A stretch of DNA of 64,000 nucleotides, taken from contig JACJXO010000003.1 in NCBI GenBank assembly GCA_020636645.1, forward strand, positions 248,001 through 312,000, read 5' to 3'. Both the position numbers and the translations under genes were made by a program. A model generated the notes under the pieces. The model was not told the origin of the DNA and made no database searches. It worked only from the letters and a program-made list of their open reading frames with translations. How positions within the stretch are numbered: the first letter of the stretch is position 1; each line of letters starts with the position of its first letter. The DNA is from Chitinophagales bacterium. Its GTDB lineage: Bacteria; Bacteroidota; Bacteroidia; Chitinophagales; BACL12. Positions 17,574 through 25,452 of the stretch are shown here, piece after piece.

Positions 17574-19973
17574 ATGAAAAAACTGTACCTGAAGGGTGTG
17601 GTGGCTATGTCACTCTCTCTTTTTACAGCTTCCTTAACACAGGCCCAGCTAGTAGGCGGCGACGCATACCTGCAGGGTACTTATGTGGAAGCTGGTTTGA
17701 ACCAATGCGGCGCTTACGCTTCCAGTGTATCGCCTCCTGCCGGTTATGAAGTGACCGGTCTGACAGGACTGAACTTCATTGCCGATTCAGATATGGATGG
17801 CTGGGGAGCCGGTACTCCAGAGTATTGCGGCGACTATGCCATACCCGGATCTCCGGTGGAAGGCTGGGGAATTCAGATCGCAGGAACTTCTTACCACAAC
17901 ACCGACAGAACCTGTGCAACTTTCAATATTTCAGGTTCCATTTCTTCTTACACAGCCGAAGGCGATTCAGTAGAAGCTTTATGGGAAGGATCTGTGGCCG
18001 GAGTAGATATTTCCCAGCGCAGCGTACTGCATGCAGATGACCTGTACGTGCTTACCTGGATCACCCTGACCAACACGACCGCTGAGCCGATTTCCGATAT
18101 TTATTACAAGCGGAATATTGATCCCGATAACGAACAAATCTGGTCTGGATCTTATGTGACCATTAATTCAGTAACATCATCGCCCTTTAGCGGTGATCTG
18201 GATGCAGTGGTAACGGCCGAAGGAGCTTTGTATGGTTGTTATCTGGCACTGGCAGCCCGCAACCCGCAGGCGAGACCTTCCTATGGAGGCTTCAGTACCG
18301 TAGGAGGTGCTGTATCTGATGCCTATAATGGTATTACACCTTATAACCTTTCAGGTTCAGTCACTGTTGACGGAGCTGTGCAGATGAGCTTCTACATACC
18401 CGCTCTTGGAGCAGGTGAAAGCACCACATTTGCCATGGCTCATGTATTCAGTGCAGATGCCCTGGAAGAAGCCCTGGATGCTACCTATGTGGGTGGTTAT
18501 GTAGATTGTGCAGGTACCCCTGAAGTAGGCGGTGCATTCGCAACTGCCGAAAGCACCTGTGCATCAGATGTGTTCACTTTATCAGTAGATGTAGCTGCAG
18601 CGGTAGGTATCACTTACCAGTGGCAGAGTTCTGCCGACGGTATCACCTATGCTGATATTGCCGGAGCTACCGGCCCGTCTTACAGCACTACCCAGACCGA
18701 TGCTACCTATTATCAGTGTGTGGTTTCCTGTACCGCTTCTGGTGAGGCTACCACTTCAGATGCCGTATTTGTTGACAACGTTTGTCCAGGTTGTACTGAC
18801 GAAGCTGCTCTCAACTACAACCCGGAAGCCAACTCAGATGACGGATCCTGCTTCTACGGATATACCATCCTGGATTGTGATTACGGCTCCAGCCTGATCT
18901 CCGTTCCGGAAGATGCTACTGAATTGTGTCTTTCAGATGATGAAGTTTCAGCAGCTATCAGCATGGGATTCACCTTTGACTTTTACGGCACACCATATAC
19001 CAACGCCTATATCGGCTCCAACGGTTATATGAACTTCAGCGGCACAACTCTGAGTGCTTGTTGCGCTGGTCAATTGCTGCCCAATGGTGCATATCCTGCC
19101 AGTATCTTCTTTGGCCAGAATGACTGGAACCCGGCATTTTGTGGTGCAGGTACCATTTCTTACTGGACTCAGGGTACCCCCGGAAGCCAGATATTCGTAG
19201 TTGACTTCAATGCTGTTCCCCATTACGGCGTTGACCTGACCAATACTGTACAGGTTCAGTTGTTTGAAGGCTCAGGCGATATTAAGATCGTTACCACAGA
19301 GATCACCAATGACGGCTCCAATGCCACAATGGGTCTGAATCTGGATGGCACCATCGCACAACCTGTAGAAGGCCGCAACTCCACAATATGGACTGCAGCT
19401 GAAGAGTGTATCCTCTTCACCATGGCTGAACCTGTTACCTGTCCGGGTGCTCCTACTCCTACAGTAGAAGTGATCAGTTCTACCTATGCCAGCATCAGCT
19501 GGGATGCCGTAGATGGCGTAGATAAATATGTCTTTGCCATTCGCGACAATACCACAGGAGAGAGGTGGAATACCCAGACTACAGCTACCAACATGGAACT
19601 GACGGCCCTGACCGCTGGTCACAGCTACACTGTCAGACTACGCACCGTTTGTTATCCTGACGGATTCGGTAGCCCTGGCATGGCAGTTGACTTTACCATG
19701 CCATTGCGCATCGGCCAGCTGGAAGAAGGCATCAGCATCTATCCGAACCCGAGTGACGGAAACATTCGTATCCAGTTGACCGGATTTGAAGCCGGAGATG
19801 TGGATGTAGTGGTAAGCAACACACTGGGTCAGGTGGTATATTCCACTAAACTGTCAGTGGGTGATGATGTATCAGTACATGACCTGAACCTGAGTGATCT
19901 TGGCGCAGGAACCTATACCATCAGACTGATGGATGGCACCCATTCTTCTACCCAGAATATTGTGATCGAATAA
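17574..19973 (+). CDS. Large secreted multi-domain protein with T9SS sorting domain
   Basis: A 799-residue cell-surface or secreted protein. After a signal peptide (ending ASLTQAQ) comes a large beta-rich N-terminal domain (to about residue 310) rich in Gly/Ser/Thr and without recognised catalytic residues. An Ig-like stretch follows with YQWQSSADG and YYQCVVSC. Next is a short Cys-containing GCTDEAALNYNPEANSDDG module of the kind found in Bacteroidota surface proteins, then a second beta domain and a fibronectin type III domain (SISWDAVDGVDKYVF ... YTVRLRTVC). The last 75 residues are a type A T9SS sorting domain (IYPNPSDGNIRIQL ... AGTYTIRL). Adhesion or matrix function is an inference. It has its own promoter and a strong terminator. 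Confidence 0.88.
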   Translation: MKKLYLKGVVAMSLSLFTASLTQAQLVGGDAYLQGTYVEAGLNQCGAYASSVSPPAGYEVTGLTGLNFIADSDMDGWGAGTPEYCGDYAIPGSPVEGWGIQIAGTSYHNTDRTCATFNISGSISSYTAEGDSVEALWEGSVAGVDISQRSVLHADDLYVLTWITLTNTTAEPISDIYYKRNIDPDNEQIWSGSYVTINSVTSSPFSGDLDAVVTAEGALYGCYLALAARNPQARPSYGGFSTVGGAVSDAYNGITPYNLSGSVTVDGAVQMSFYIPALGAGESTTFAMAHVFSADALEEALDATYVGGYVDCAGTPEVGGAFATAESTCASDVFTLSVDVAAAVGITYQWQSSADGITYADIAGATGPSYSTTQTDATYYQCVVSCTASGEATTSDAVFVDNVCPGCTDEAALNYNPEANSDDGSCFYGYTILDCDYGSSLISVPEDATELCLSDDEVSAAISMGFTFDFYGTPYTNAYIGSNGYMNFSGTTLSACCAGQLLPNGAYPASIFFGQNDWNPAFCGAGTISYWTQGTPGSQIFVVDFNAVPHYGVDLTNTVQVQLFEGSGDIKIVTTEITNDGSNATMGLNLDGTIAQPVEGRNSTIWTAAEECILFTMAEPVTCPGAPTPTVEVISSTYASISWDAVDGVDKYVFAIRDNTTGERWNTQTTATNMELTALTAGHSYTVRLRTVCYPDGFGSPGMAVDFTMPLRIGQLEEGISIYPNPSDGNIRIQLTGFEAGDVDVVVSNTLGQVVYSTKLSVGDDVSVHDLNLSDLGAGTYTIRLMDGTHSSTQNIVIE

Positions 19974-19993
19974 GATCAGCAACAGATTGAAAC

Positions 19994-20023
19994 AAAAAGC
20001 CCCGGAAATTCCGGGGCTTTTTT
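19994..20023. terminator. Bidirectional intrinsic terminator
   Basis: A strong GC stem, GCCCCGG paired with CCGGGGC, is flanked by A5 on one side and T6 on the other. It can end transcription of the T9SS gene (+) and of the convergent DUF481 gene (-). Confidence 0.88.
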
Positions 20024-20027
20024 GTTC

Positions 20028-20786
20028 TCAGAATTCCAGACCAATTCCACTTTGCAGGTTATATACAGTGGTTACGATGCCGGTGGGCGGACGTGTATCA
20101 AAATACAGGTTGTACTCCAGTTCCAGATAGAGCATTTTGGTCATGAATGCCTTCAGACTGGTGTTGGATGCAATGCGGTAATCAGCTACGTCATTCAACA
20201 CCGGCTGGTAGTAGGTAGTATTGCTGAAGCGGGTCTTGTTCTTTAGTTCCCAGGTGAATGATGCATAGGAACTCATTCGGTGAAACTGCACAGGATCAGC
20301 AGATTCCGGGTTTTTTTCGTTTTCAAACATATAGAGCGCAGCCAGATACAGACGAAACTGATCCTTCTCCACGACCTTCCACCGCGGACCTGTTCCTGCA
20401 AGCAGCTTCCAGTCAACACCCAGCGGTTCATTGAATACCCCCTGGGCAAAGGCTTCCCAAACCCATCTTTCATTGATGCGGTAGTTCAAACGCAGATGTT
20501 CAAAACCTGCATTCACAAAGGCATCCTGCCCGTTGGCCTGCACCGTTTCGAGATCGGTGATCAGCCACCAGGTGGTCTTCGGTCGCTTGTGCTGGATCTG
20601 GATATTGGTCAGCAAGGAAAAGACGAAGTCATCGTTCTTACTGATATAGGCAGAAGCTTCGCCGCTGCCTGTCCAGCCGACAGAATCTGTACGAACACGG
20701 TATTCTTCTATGTTGATGATCTGGGCAGAGGCCGCTGTTCCGCATAACGTGAGGAACAGGAACAGGAAGGTGGGTTTTCTTAGCAT
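20028..20786 (-). CDS. DUF481-family outer-membrane beta-barrel protein
   Basis: A 252-residue outer-membrane protein of the DUF481 family, whose members resemble small salt-stress-induced porin-like barrels. The signal peptide is MLRKPTFLFLFLTLCGTAASAQ. The mature part consists of alternating amphipathic strands (WWLITDLETVQ, GFEHLRLNYRINERWVWEAFAQG, YLELEYNLYFDTRPP) and ends in the aromatic/hydrophobic strand LQSGIGLEF typical of Bam substrates. The function is unknown beyond barrel structure. The start is placed at ATG 20786 because the signal peptide begins there. A perfect 9-bp hairpin lies 38 nt upstream in the leader. It is convergent with the T9SS gene and shares its terminator. Confidence 0.82.
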   Translation of the reverse strand: MLRKPTFLFLFLTLCGTAASAQIINIEEYRVRTDSVGWTGSGEASAYISKNDDFVFSLLTNIQIQHKRPKTTWWLITDLETVQANGQDAFVNAGFEHLRLNYRINERWVWEAFAQGVFNEPLGVDWKLLAGTGPRWKVVEKDQFRLYLAALYMFENEKNPESADPVQFHRMSSYASFTWELKNKTRFSNTTYYQPVLNDVADYRIASNTSLKAFMTKMLYLELEYNLYFDTRPPTGIVTTVYNLQSGIGLEF

Positions 20787-20823
20787 GCAGCTAAAATACT
20801 CCAAAAGAAAAAAGGCAGCCATC

Positions 20824-20848
20824 AGCACAGGACTTGTGATCCTGTGCT
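20824..20848 (-). other. Perfect 9-bp hairpin in the leader of the DUF481 gene
   Basis: AGCACAGGA (20824-20832) and TCCTGTGCT (20840-20848) are perfectly complementary around a 7-nt loop. Read on the minus strand, a T-rich run (TTTTTTCTTTT) follows about 10 nt later, just before the DUF481 start. It could act as a weak attenuator or mRNA-stability element. The rest of 20849-21000 holds nothing I recognise. Confidence 0.4.
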
Positions 20849-21000
20849 TAGGCTACCCCCGCCACGGTTATAATCTGAATTTTCTTATTGTCATACGAAT
20901 GTAAGCCAATTCCTGAATTGTTCAAAACTAAATGATGGAATCTTGTACTACTACTGCAACAGGGAAACTGTGTTTTCCACTTTTCTGCCAGAAATAAATC

Positions 21001-21417
21001 ATGCAGAAATCGTACGTTTACAGCTGTATGCCTAACAGCTTTGTTCTGAGGTCATGGACCATTGCCGGAGCATTCTATATGCTGCTGGTATCAGTCAGTC
21101 ATTTGCTGTACATCAAAGTACCCGGGCTGTTCGTTTTTCCTGACACTGCCTCTTATATCTATCAGGACAGGCTCATAGGCATGCTGGCCTTAGGTTGGTC
21201 TTTCTGGTTATGGACAGGTATAAAAAACCCCGAATCCATCAGGCTCCTGCCTTTTGCCGGTCTTATTTCTGTGATCACCATCTGGTCAGAAGTTCTGTTT
21301 TTCCCTGATTTAATAGATCAGGGCTACCAGTTACCCCAGTATCTGGCAGCCTGCTTGCAAACCATTTATGTTGGCGGCCTGTGGTTTCTCCTGCGCCGTC
21401 ATTTTTCTGTTTCCTGA
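21001..21417 (+). CDS. Small integral membrane protein of unknown function, 138 aa
   Basis: No named family recognised. The product has four clear membrane segments: near residues 20-38 (WTIAGAFYMLLVSVSHLLY), 62-73 (GMLALGWSFWLW), 82-100 (LLPFAGLISVITIWSEVLFF) and 112-130 (YLAACLQTIYVGGLWFLL), with short polar loops. A topology with a positively charged C-terminus (RRHFSVS) on the cytoplasmic side is likely. The start could be ATG 21001 or the internal ATG at 21028 (MPNSFVLRSW), and neither has a convincing upstream signal. It stands alone between the divergent DUF481 gene and tRNA-Ser; its end is 27 bp before the tRNA promoter. Confidence 0.7.
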   Translation: MQKSYVYSCMPNSFVLRSWTIAGAFYMLLVSVSHLLYIKVPGLFVFPDTASYIYQDRLIGMLALGWSFWLWTGIKNPESIRLLPFAGLISVITIWSEVLFFPDLIDQGYQLPQYLAACLQTIYVGGLWFLLRRHFSVS

Positions 21418-21444
21418 AGTCCTTTCATTCATCAGACGGTTTTC

Positions 21445-21452
21445 TATCTTTG
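21445..21452 (+). promoter_or_regulatory. -7 box TATCTTTG of tRNA-Ser
   Basis: An exact TAnnTTTG ends 4 nt before the first base of the mature tRNA, so transcription starts at or next to the tRNA 5' end. This is an internal calibration of where transcription begins relative to the -7 box in this genome. Confidence 0.65.
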
Positions 21453-21456
21453 CGCC

Positions 21457-21544
<88 letters not shown>

Positions 21545-21553
21545 ACAAGATAT

Positions 21554-21582
21554 GCCCCGCAATTTGCGGGGCTTTTTATTTT
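21554..21582 (+). terminator. Intrinsic terminator after tRNA-Ser
   Basis: GCCCCGC (21554-21560) pairs with GCGGGGC (21566-21572) around AATTT, and is followed by TTTTATTTT. It lies 10 nt after the encoded CCA. Confidence 0.88.
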
Positions 21583-21590
21583 CCGGCAGA

Positions 21591-21612
21591 GCGCCCGGAT
21601 GTATCCGGGGCG
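21591..21612. other. GC-rich hairpin in the tRNA-Ser/YihY intergenic region
   Basis: CGCCCGGAT (21592-21600) pairs with ATCCGGGGCG (21603-21612) apart from one bulged base, with a 2-nt top that must open into a larger loop. The 21613-21783 stretch that follows holds no gene I can support. An open frame crossing the tRNA in reverse is a well-known artefact. Confidence 0.4.
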
Positions 21613-21783
21613 TGACGCCGGGAAATAAAAACCGGACCGGAGGAACGGGCAGATCGGGTTTGATACCCATCATCAAAGGGATCGCGGCAGCAATCCCGTA
21701 AAAGGTATAAGGGTGCAAAAAATGTAGCTTAAAAGGTAAAAGTTGCAAGAGAAAAGCAGATCGGTTACCCTCAAAGCCCCAAA

Positions 21784-21825
21784 CGAACAACGAATAACGA
21801 ACAACGAACAACGAATAACGAATAA
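21784..21825. repeat. Tandem heptamer array, six units of CGAAYAA
   Basis: Six perfect head-to-tail copies (CGAACAA or CGAATAA) end 7 bp before the YihY stop codon. A partly degenerate unit (CGCACAC) follows. It has the same period as the arrays after trmH but a different unit sequence. Confidence 0.9.
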
Positions 21826-21832
21826 CGCACAC

Positions 21833-22786
21833 CTACTCTCCTGCCTTCTCCTTCTCTTTCATTCGCAACACATGGTTTACATCAATGCTGTTGTTGATCT
21901 CAAATCCTACAAGCAATACCAGGGCATTCAGATTAAGCCAGAGCATTAGTACAATGAGCGTTCCTATGGAGCCATATACCTGGTTATACATACCAAAATT
22001 ATTGACGAAGTACCCGAATCCTATGGAAGCGATGATGCTGGAAAAGGTGGCAAAACTTCCACCTGGAGTAATGAACCGTCGCCGCACCCGTACAGCCGGT
22101 CCGTAATAATAGATCATGGAAATGGTCACAAAAAAAAGCATGATCAGAAAGAACCACTTAATAATATTGAATATCCAGTACCAGGTGGCATCTTTCAGAC
22201 CCGACTGACTCTGTATGCGTTCCATCACATGATCGCCGGCAATGATCAGCAGTACAGAAGCCATGAACAACAGGAACAGGTAGAGTGTAAGCCTGACAGA
22301 AGCCACTCTTCTGCGCCAGAATCCTCTGCGGTTATAGATCGGGTGTTCCTTGTTAAAAGCCAGCATGATCATACGCACACCGTTTGTGCTGAAATAGAAA
22401 GCCAGCACAAAACCGAATGACAACAACCCCCCTCTCTTGATACTGACAATGTCATTGATGGTCTCTGAAAGAAATTCAAAACCGCTTTCGGGCAATACCT
22501 GGTTGAACATATCCAGAATGGTTACATTCAGATCTCGAACCGGTATGTAAGGGATCAAGGTGAACAGGAATATGATACCGGGAAAGATGGCCAGGAGGAA
22601 GTTGAAAGAGATGGCTGCAGAACGGAGCGGCAATACATCTCTCCTGATCTCATTCAGAAAAAATTTCCATACATCATACAGCGGGATACCCGAAAACCCC
22701 GGCAGGCTGGTGCGCTGAAAAAAGATACGCATACGCCTGACCAGCTGGTCGTACAGGTCTGTTATCTGTTGTATGATCGATCGCAA
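21833..22786 (-). CDS. YihY/BrkB-family inner membrane protein
   Basis: A 317-residue polytopic membrane protein of the YihY/UPF0761 (BrkB) family, once annotated as RNase BN. About six membrane segments are visible, including ISFNFLLAIFPGIIFLFTLI, the GLLSFGFVLAFYFSTNGVRM segment, LTLYLFLLFMASVLLIIAG and FFLIMLFFVTISMIYYYGP. The C-terminus is a Lys/Glu-rich cytoplasmic tail. The family's molecular function is not settled. The start is either TTG 22786 or the internal ATG 22732 (MRIFFQRTS). I give the longer form because it begins 24 nt after the upstream stop and preserves a basic amphipathic N-terminus. It is the last gene of the minus-strand run that begins with ddl. Confidence 0.88.
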   Translation of the reverse strand: MRSIIQQITDLYDQLVRRMRIFFQRTSLPGFSGIPLYDVWKFFLNEIRRDVLPLRSAAISFNFLLAIFPGIIFLFTLIPYIPVRDLNVTILDMFNQVLPESGFEFLSETINDIVSIKRGGLLSFGFVLAFYFSTNGVRMIMLAFNKEHPIYNRRGFWRRRVASVRLTLYLFLLFMASVLLIIAGDHVMERIQSQSGLKDATWYWIFNIIKWFFLIMLFFVTISMIYYYGPAVRVRRRFITPGGSFATFSSIIASIGFGYFVNNFGMYNQVYGSIGTLIVLMLWLNLNALVLLVGFEINNSIDVNHVLRMKEKEKAGE

Positions 22787-22810
22787 GCCCTTGATAATGC
22801 AACAAATGTA

Positions 22811-24715
22811 TTACAAAGATCGGTAGCGCATATTCAGTTCCTGTACAAGTGGTTCATCACGGTGATATCGCAGCAGGTATTGCATCATGACTCCGGCTTT
22901 GGTTCTTTGTCTGGTGCGCAGGTACAGATCGGTCAGAGTCAGTCTGGCCTGCAGGTAATCCGGATTAAGTGCAACCGCATTCTGTAAAGCTTCTTCGGCA
23001 GCCACCACATCCCCTTTATTGATATACCAGACTGCCAGATTCATCCAGGCCTTCTCATATCCCGGATTCTCCCGGGTAATAAACAGGAACTCCTTGCCGG
23101 CATCTTCTGTCTGTCCGTCCAGATACAATGCAGAAGCATACTTGAACCGAAAATCGAGTTGCAATGGCAGCTGATCAACAGCCTGTTTGAACCTGTTTGC
23201 CGCGGCAGAGTAGTTTCCCTCCTGCAATAAAGCTTCGCCCAGCCTGTAGGCCGTCCAGGAATCAGGTACTTTATTTCCCATTTTTACATCCATCTGCAGC
23301 AGCCCCTGCATATTGCCCTGCAAGTACCACAGATGCGCCTGTGTGGCATCATACAGATCATCATGCCTGCTTCTTTCCAACCATGCTTTGGCAGAATCCA
23401 GCATGGCTGATTCACTTACAAATCCTTCGTAGTACCGCAGGTATCCTCTTGCCATTTCTACGGGCTCGATATCAGGATCTGTAAGTGCTACCAGGCCGGT
23501 AAATTTTCCATCCTCCTTTTCCTGTTCTCTACCTGGTATCTGAATCTTATGATCAGAGATAGACACATGTGGAATATCAATGCTGCCCGACTTCGGTATA
23601 TGACACCCTGAGCAATTATCGTTTTGCAAAGACCTCACCTCCAGCGTTTCTGTGCAAGTACTTTGAGGTAACTGGTGGCAATCCAAACATGGCTTGTTGA
23701 ACAATGATATGGGAGTCTCTTTCACCGTGACATGCGGATTATGACAGGTAATGCAAGATATCTTTCCCGACTCGATAAAGCATTTGCTCTGCACCAGCCT
23801 GTCTGCCTGCGATGCCATCAGGAACTGATCATTCTTCCCGTCAAAACGAGGCAGGAAAATATTCCAGTAGTCGCGGATATGCTGACCCGGTTTGAAGTCG
23901 GCAAATTCCTTACCCGGATGCAATACATTGATGCCCTGCAGATGGCAGCGGAAGCAGAGGTCATTCTGTAGTTCGGTCGATAACCCTCGAGGATTGACTA
24001 TGCTGTAATCAAACGCATTGGCCGTATCTACAGCTATGCCGGAAGATATCCTGGCTACATGAATGCTGCCGGGGCCATGACAGCGTTCACAGTCTATGCC
24101 AAGCGGAATGCCTGTGTATTTATTAACAGAACCTGCCACCTGTTCCGGCAGTCCGTTATGACAGGTCACACATTCTGACTCAATGACCCGACCAAAGCGA
24201 CTGTTGAATCCACCACTCATTCCGGGTGCCATATCCCACTCCTGTTTCTGGGTATAGAATGTGATGGGTGCCTGGTAGAGATAGCCGTTCACCTGTAGCA
24301 GGTGCGAGTTGGTATGCTGACCGGATCCGATGATATAGCTGATGTGCTCTGTCCTTTTATGCATGGTGTCAGCTCCGTCCAGCCTGAACTCCATGATCAT
24401 GAGGGAATCTCCCTGCCAGAAAGGATGGTAATAAAAATCAAGAATGGAATCATAGACCTGCACATGCGGCCCGAACAAAGCAGCACTTTTCTCTTTTGTG
24501 GCAAGGCCAAATGACATGCCCATTCCGGTATGTACAAAGGTGCTGAACTTATCTGCATGACACTGCCTGCAAACCGACATGCCAACATACTCTGCAGTGT
24601 CACTGTGATTGAGATAAGGTGAATCAGACGAGACGGCACTGCCTGCCTGTTGCCTGCAATAACTGAACAGGAGTACCAGAAAGCACAGACAAACCGCAAC
24701 GATCCATTTTCGCAC
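22811..24715 (-). CDS. Heptahaem c-type cytochrome fused to TPR domain
   Basis: A 634-residue exported protein. An N-terminal hydrophobic segment is followed by seven CXXCH haem-binding motifs in the first 390 residues (CRQCH, CVTCH, CERCH, CFRCH, CITCH, CLDCH, CSGCH). Tetratricopeptide repeats follow in the last 200 residues (WTAYRLGEALLQEGNYSAAANRF, AWMNLAVWYINKGDVVAAEEALQNAVALNPDYLQARL). It is probably a periplasmic electron-transfer or redox protein presented on a protein-interaction scaffold. The segment FSYC could be a weak lipobox, but Tyr before Cys is atypical. The start is GTG 24715. It sits 9 nt after the DCC oxidoreductase gene. No haem lyase or terminal reductase is in the window, so the electron partner is unknown. 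Confidence 0.88.
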   Translation of the reverse strand: MRKWIVAVCLCFLVLLFSYCRQQAGSAVSSDSPYLNHSDTAEYVGMSVCRQCHADKFSTFVHTGMGMSFGLATKEKSAALFGPHVQVYDSILDFYYHPFWQGDSLMIMEFRLDGADTMHKRTEHISYIIGSGQHTNSHLLQVNGYLYQAPITFYTQKQEWDMAPGMSGGFNSRFGRVIESECVTCHNGLPEQVAGSVNKYTGIPLGIDCERCHGPGSIHVARISSGIAVDTANAFDYSIVNPRGLSTELQNDLCFRCHLQGINVLHPGKEFADFKPGQHIRDYWNIFLPRFDGKNDQFLMASQADRLVQSKCFIESGKISCITCHNPHVTVKETPISLFNKPCLDCHQLPQSTCTETLEVRSLQNDNCSGCHIPKSGSIDIPHVSISDHKIQIPGREQEKEDGKFTGLVALTDPDIEPVEMARGYLRYYEGFVSESAMLDSAKAWLERSRHDDLYDATQAHLWYLQGNMQGLLQMDVKMGNKVPDSWTAYRLGEALLQEGNYSAAANRFKQAVDQLPLQLDFRFKYASALYLDGQTEDAGKEFLFITRENPGYEKAWMNLAVWYINKGDVVAAEEALQNAVALNPDYLQARLTLTDLYLRTRQRTKAGVMMQYLLRYHRDEPLVQELNMRYRSL

Positions 24716-24724
24716 GAACCAAAG

Positions 24725-25150
24725 TTATAAGGTCTGATCTAAAAACCTGTTGCGCTCTCCGGGTTCCGGCATTCTGCAGGCATCTCTTTTGCCCAGCCAT
24801 TTGAAACGATTCTTTGCTATCCAGCGATAGACGACATTGCGAAGACTTCCGGGGAATACATACAGAACTACGAGCAGATGAACAGGAAACCCCATCAGAC
24901 CTGCAATGCGCAGGGCAGCATCAGACTGTTCAAAGAACTTCCCTTTGTACCAGAGTATCAGAGAGTCATTGACAGGATGAAACGACTGTTTGGTAAAAAA
25001 ACGTGTAGCATAGTCAGATTGCAAAGCCGCAAAACGGATCCTTTTTTTACGATCGAATCGCAAAACGAATTGTACGGAACGATCGCACAAATGACAATAG
25101 CCATCAAAAAACAAAACGGGAAATTCAGGATCTGCCGATGGTCTGCTCAC
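24725..25150 (-). CDS. DCC-family thiol-disulfide oxidoreductase (DUF393)
   Basis: A protein of about 141 residues of the DCC family, thioredoxin-like proteins named for an Asp-x-x-Cys-x-x-Cys motif, seen here as FFDGYCHLCDRSVQFVL. Later segments fit the family: RIRFAALQSDYA, the SLILWYKGKFFEQSDAALRI stretch and a Pro-rich hydrophobic helix. It probably acts as a redox protein in or near the membrane. The start is set at GTG 25150, which overlaps the rhodanese stop as GTGA. An ATG start at 25174 would run 28 nt into rhodanese and adds nothing family-like. Its position between a rhodanese and a multihaem cytochrome suggests thiol redox chemistry, but this is only context. Confidence 0.83.
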   Translation of the reverse strand: MSRPSADPEFPVLFFDGYCHLCDRSVQFVLRFDRKKRIRFAALQSDYATRFFTKQSFHPVNDSLILWYKGKFFEQSDAALRIAGLMGFPVHLLVVLYVFPGSLRNVVYRWIAKNRFKWLGKRDACRMPEPGERNRFLDQTL

Positions 25151-25452
25151 CTGCTGCCCAGTTGTTCCATCCACGCCAGAACCCCTCCACTCAGGTTAAG
25201 CACACTGGTAAATCCGGCCTGTTTCAGCATGGCCTGAGCTGCGGCACTGCGCACGCCTGATCTGCAGAACACGACGATCTCCCTGTCCAGGTCATCATCA
25301 AAATCGTACATGCGCACAGGAATGGTGGCTAAAGGAATATTGACAGCATCTAAAGAGAACTCTTCCAGTTCATAGGGCTCCCGGACATCGATCAGCAGAA
25401 GATCTTCGCCTGCATCCAACCTACTTTTCAAAGTAAGTACATCTATTTCCAT
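25147..25452 (-). CDS. Single-domain rhodanese-like protein
   Basis: A 101-residue rhodanese domain with the active-site loop CRSGVRS, whose Cys63 would carry a persulfide, and the N-terminal LLIDVREPYELEEF signature. It is the GlpE/PspE-like size class and has no signal peptide, so it should be cytoplasmic. It would act in sulfur transfer (thiosulfate or protein persulfides). It overlaps the end of the upstream T9SS-protein gene by 10 nt and is coupled to the downstream DCC gene by GTGA, which indicates one transcript. Confidence 0.9.
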   Translation of the reverse strand: MEIDVLTLKSRLDAGEDLLLIDVREPYELEEFSLDAVNIPLATIPVRMYDFDDDLDREIVVFCRSGVRSAAAQAMLKQAGFTSVLNLSGGVLAWMEQLGSR

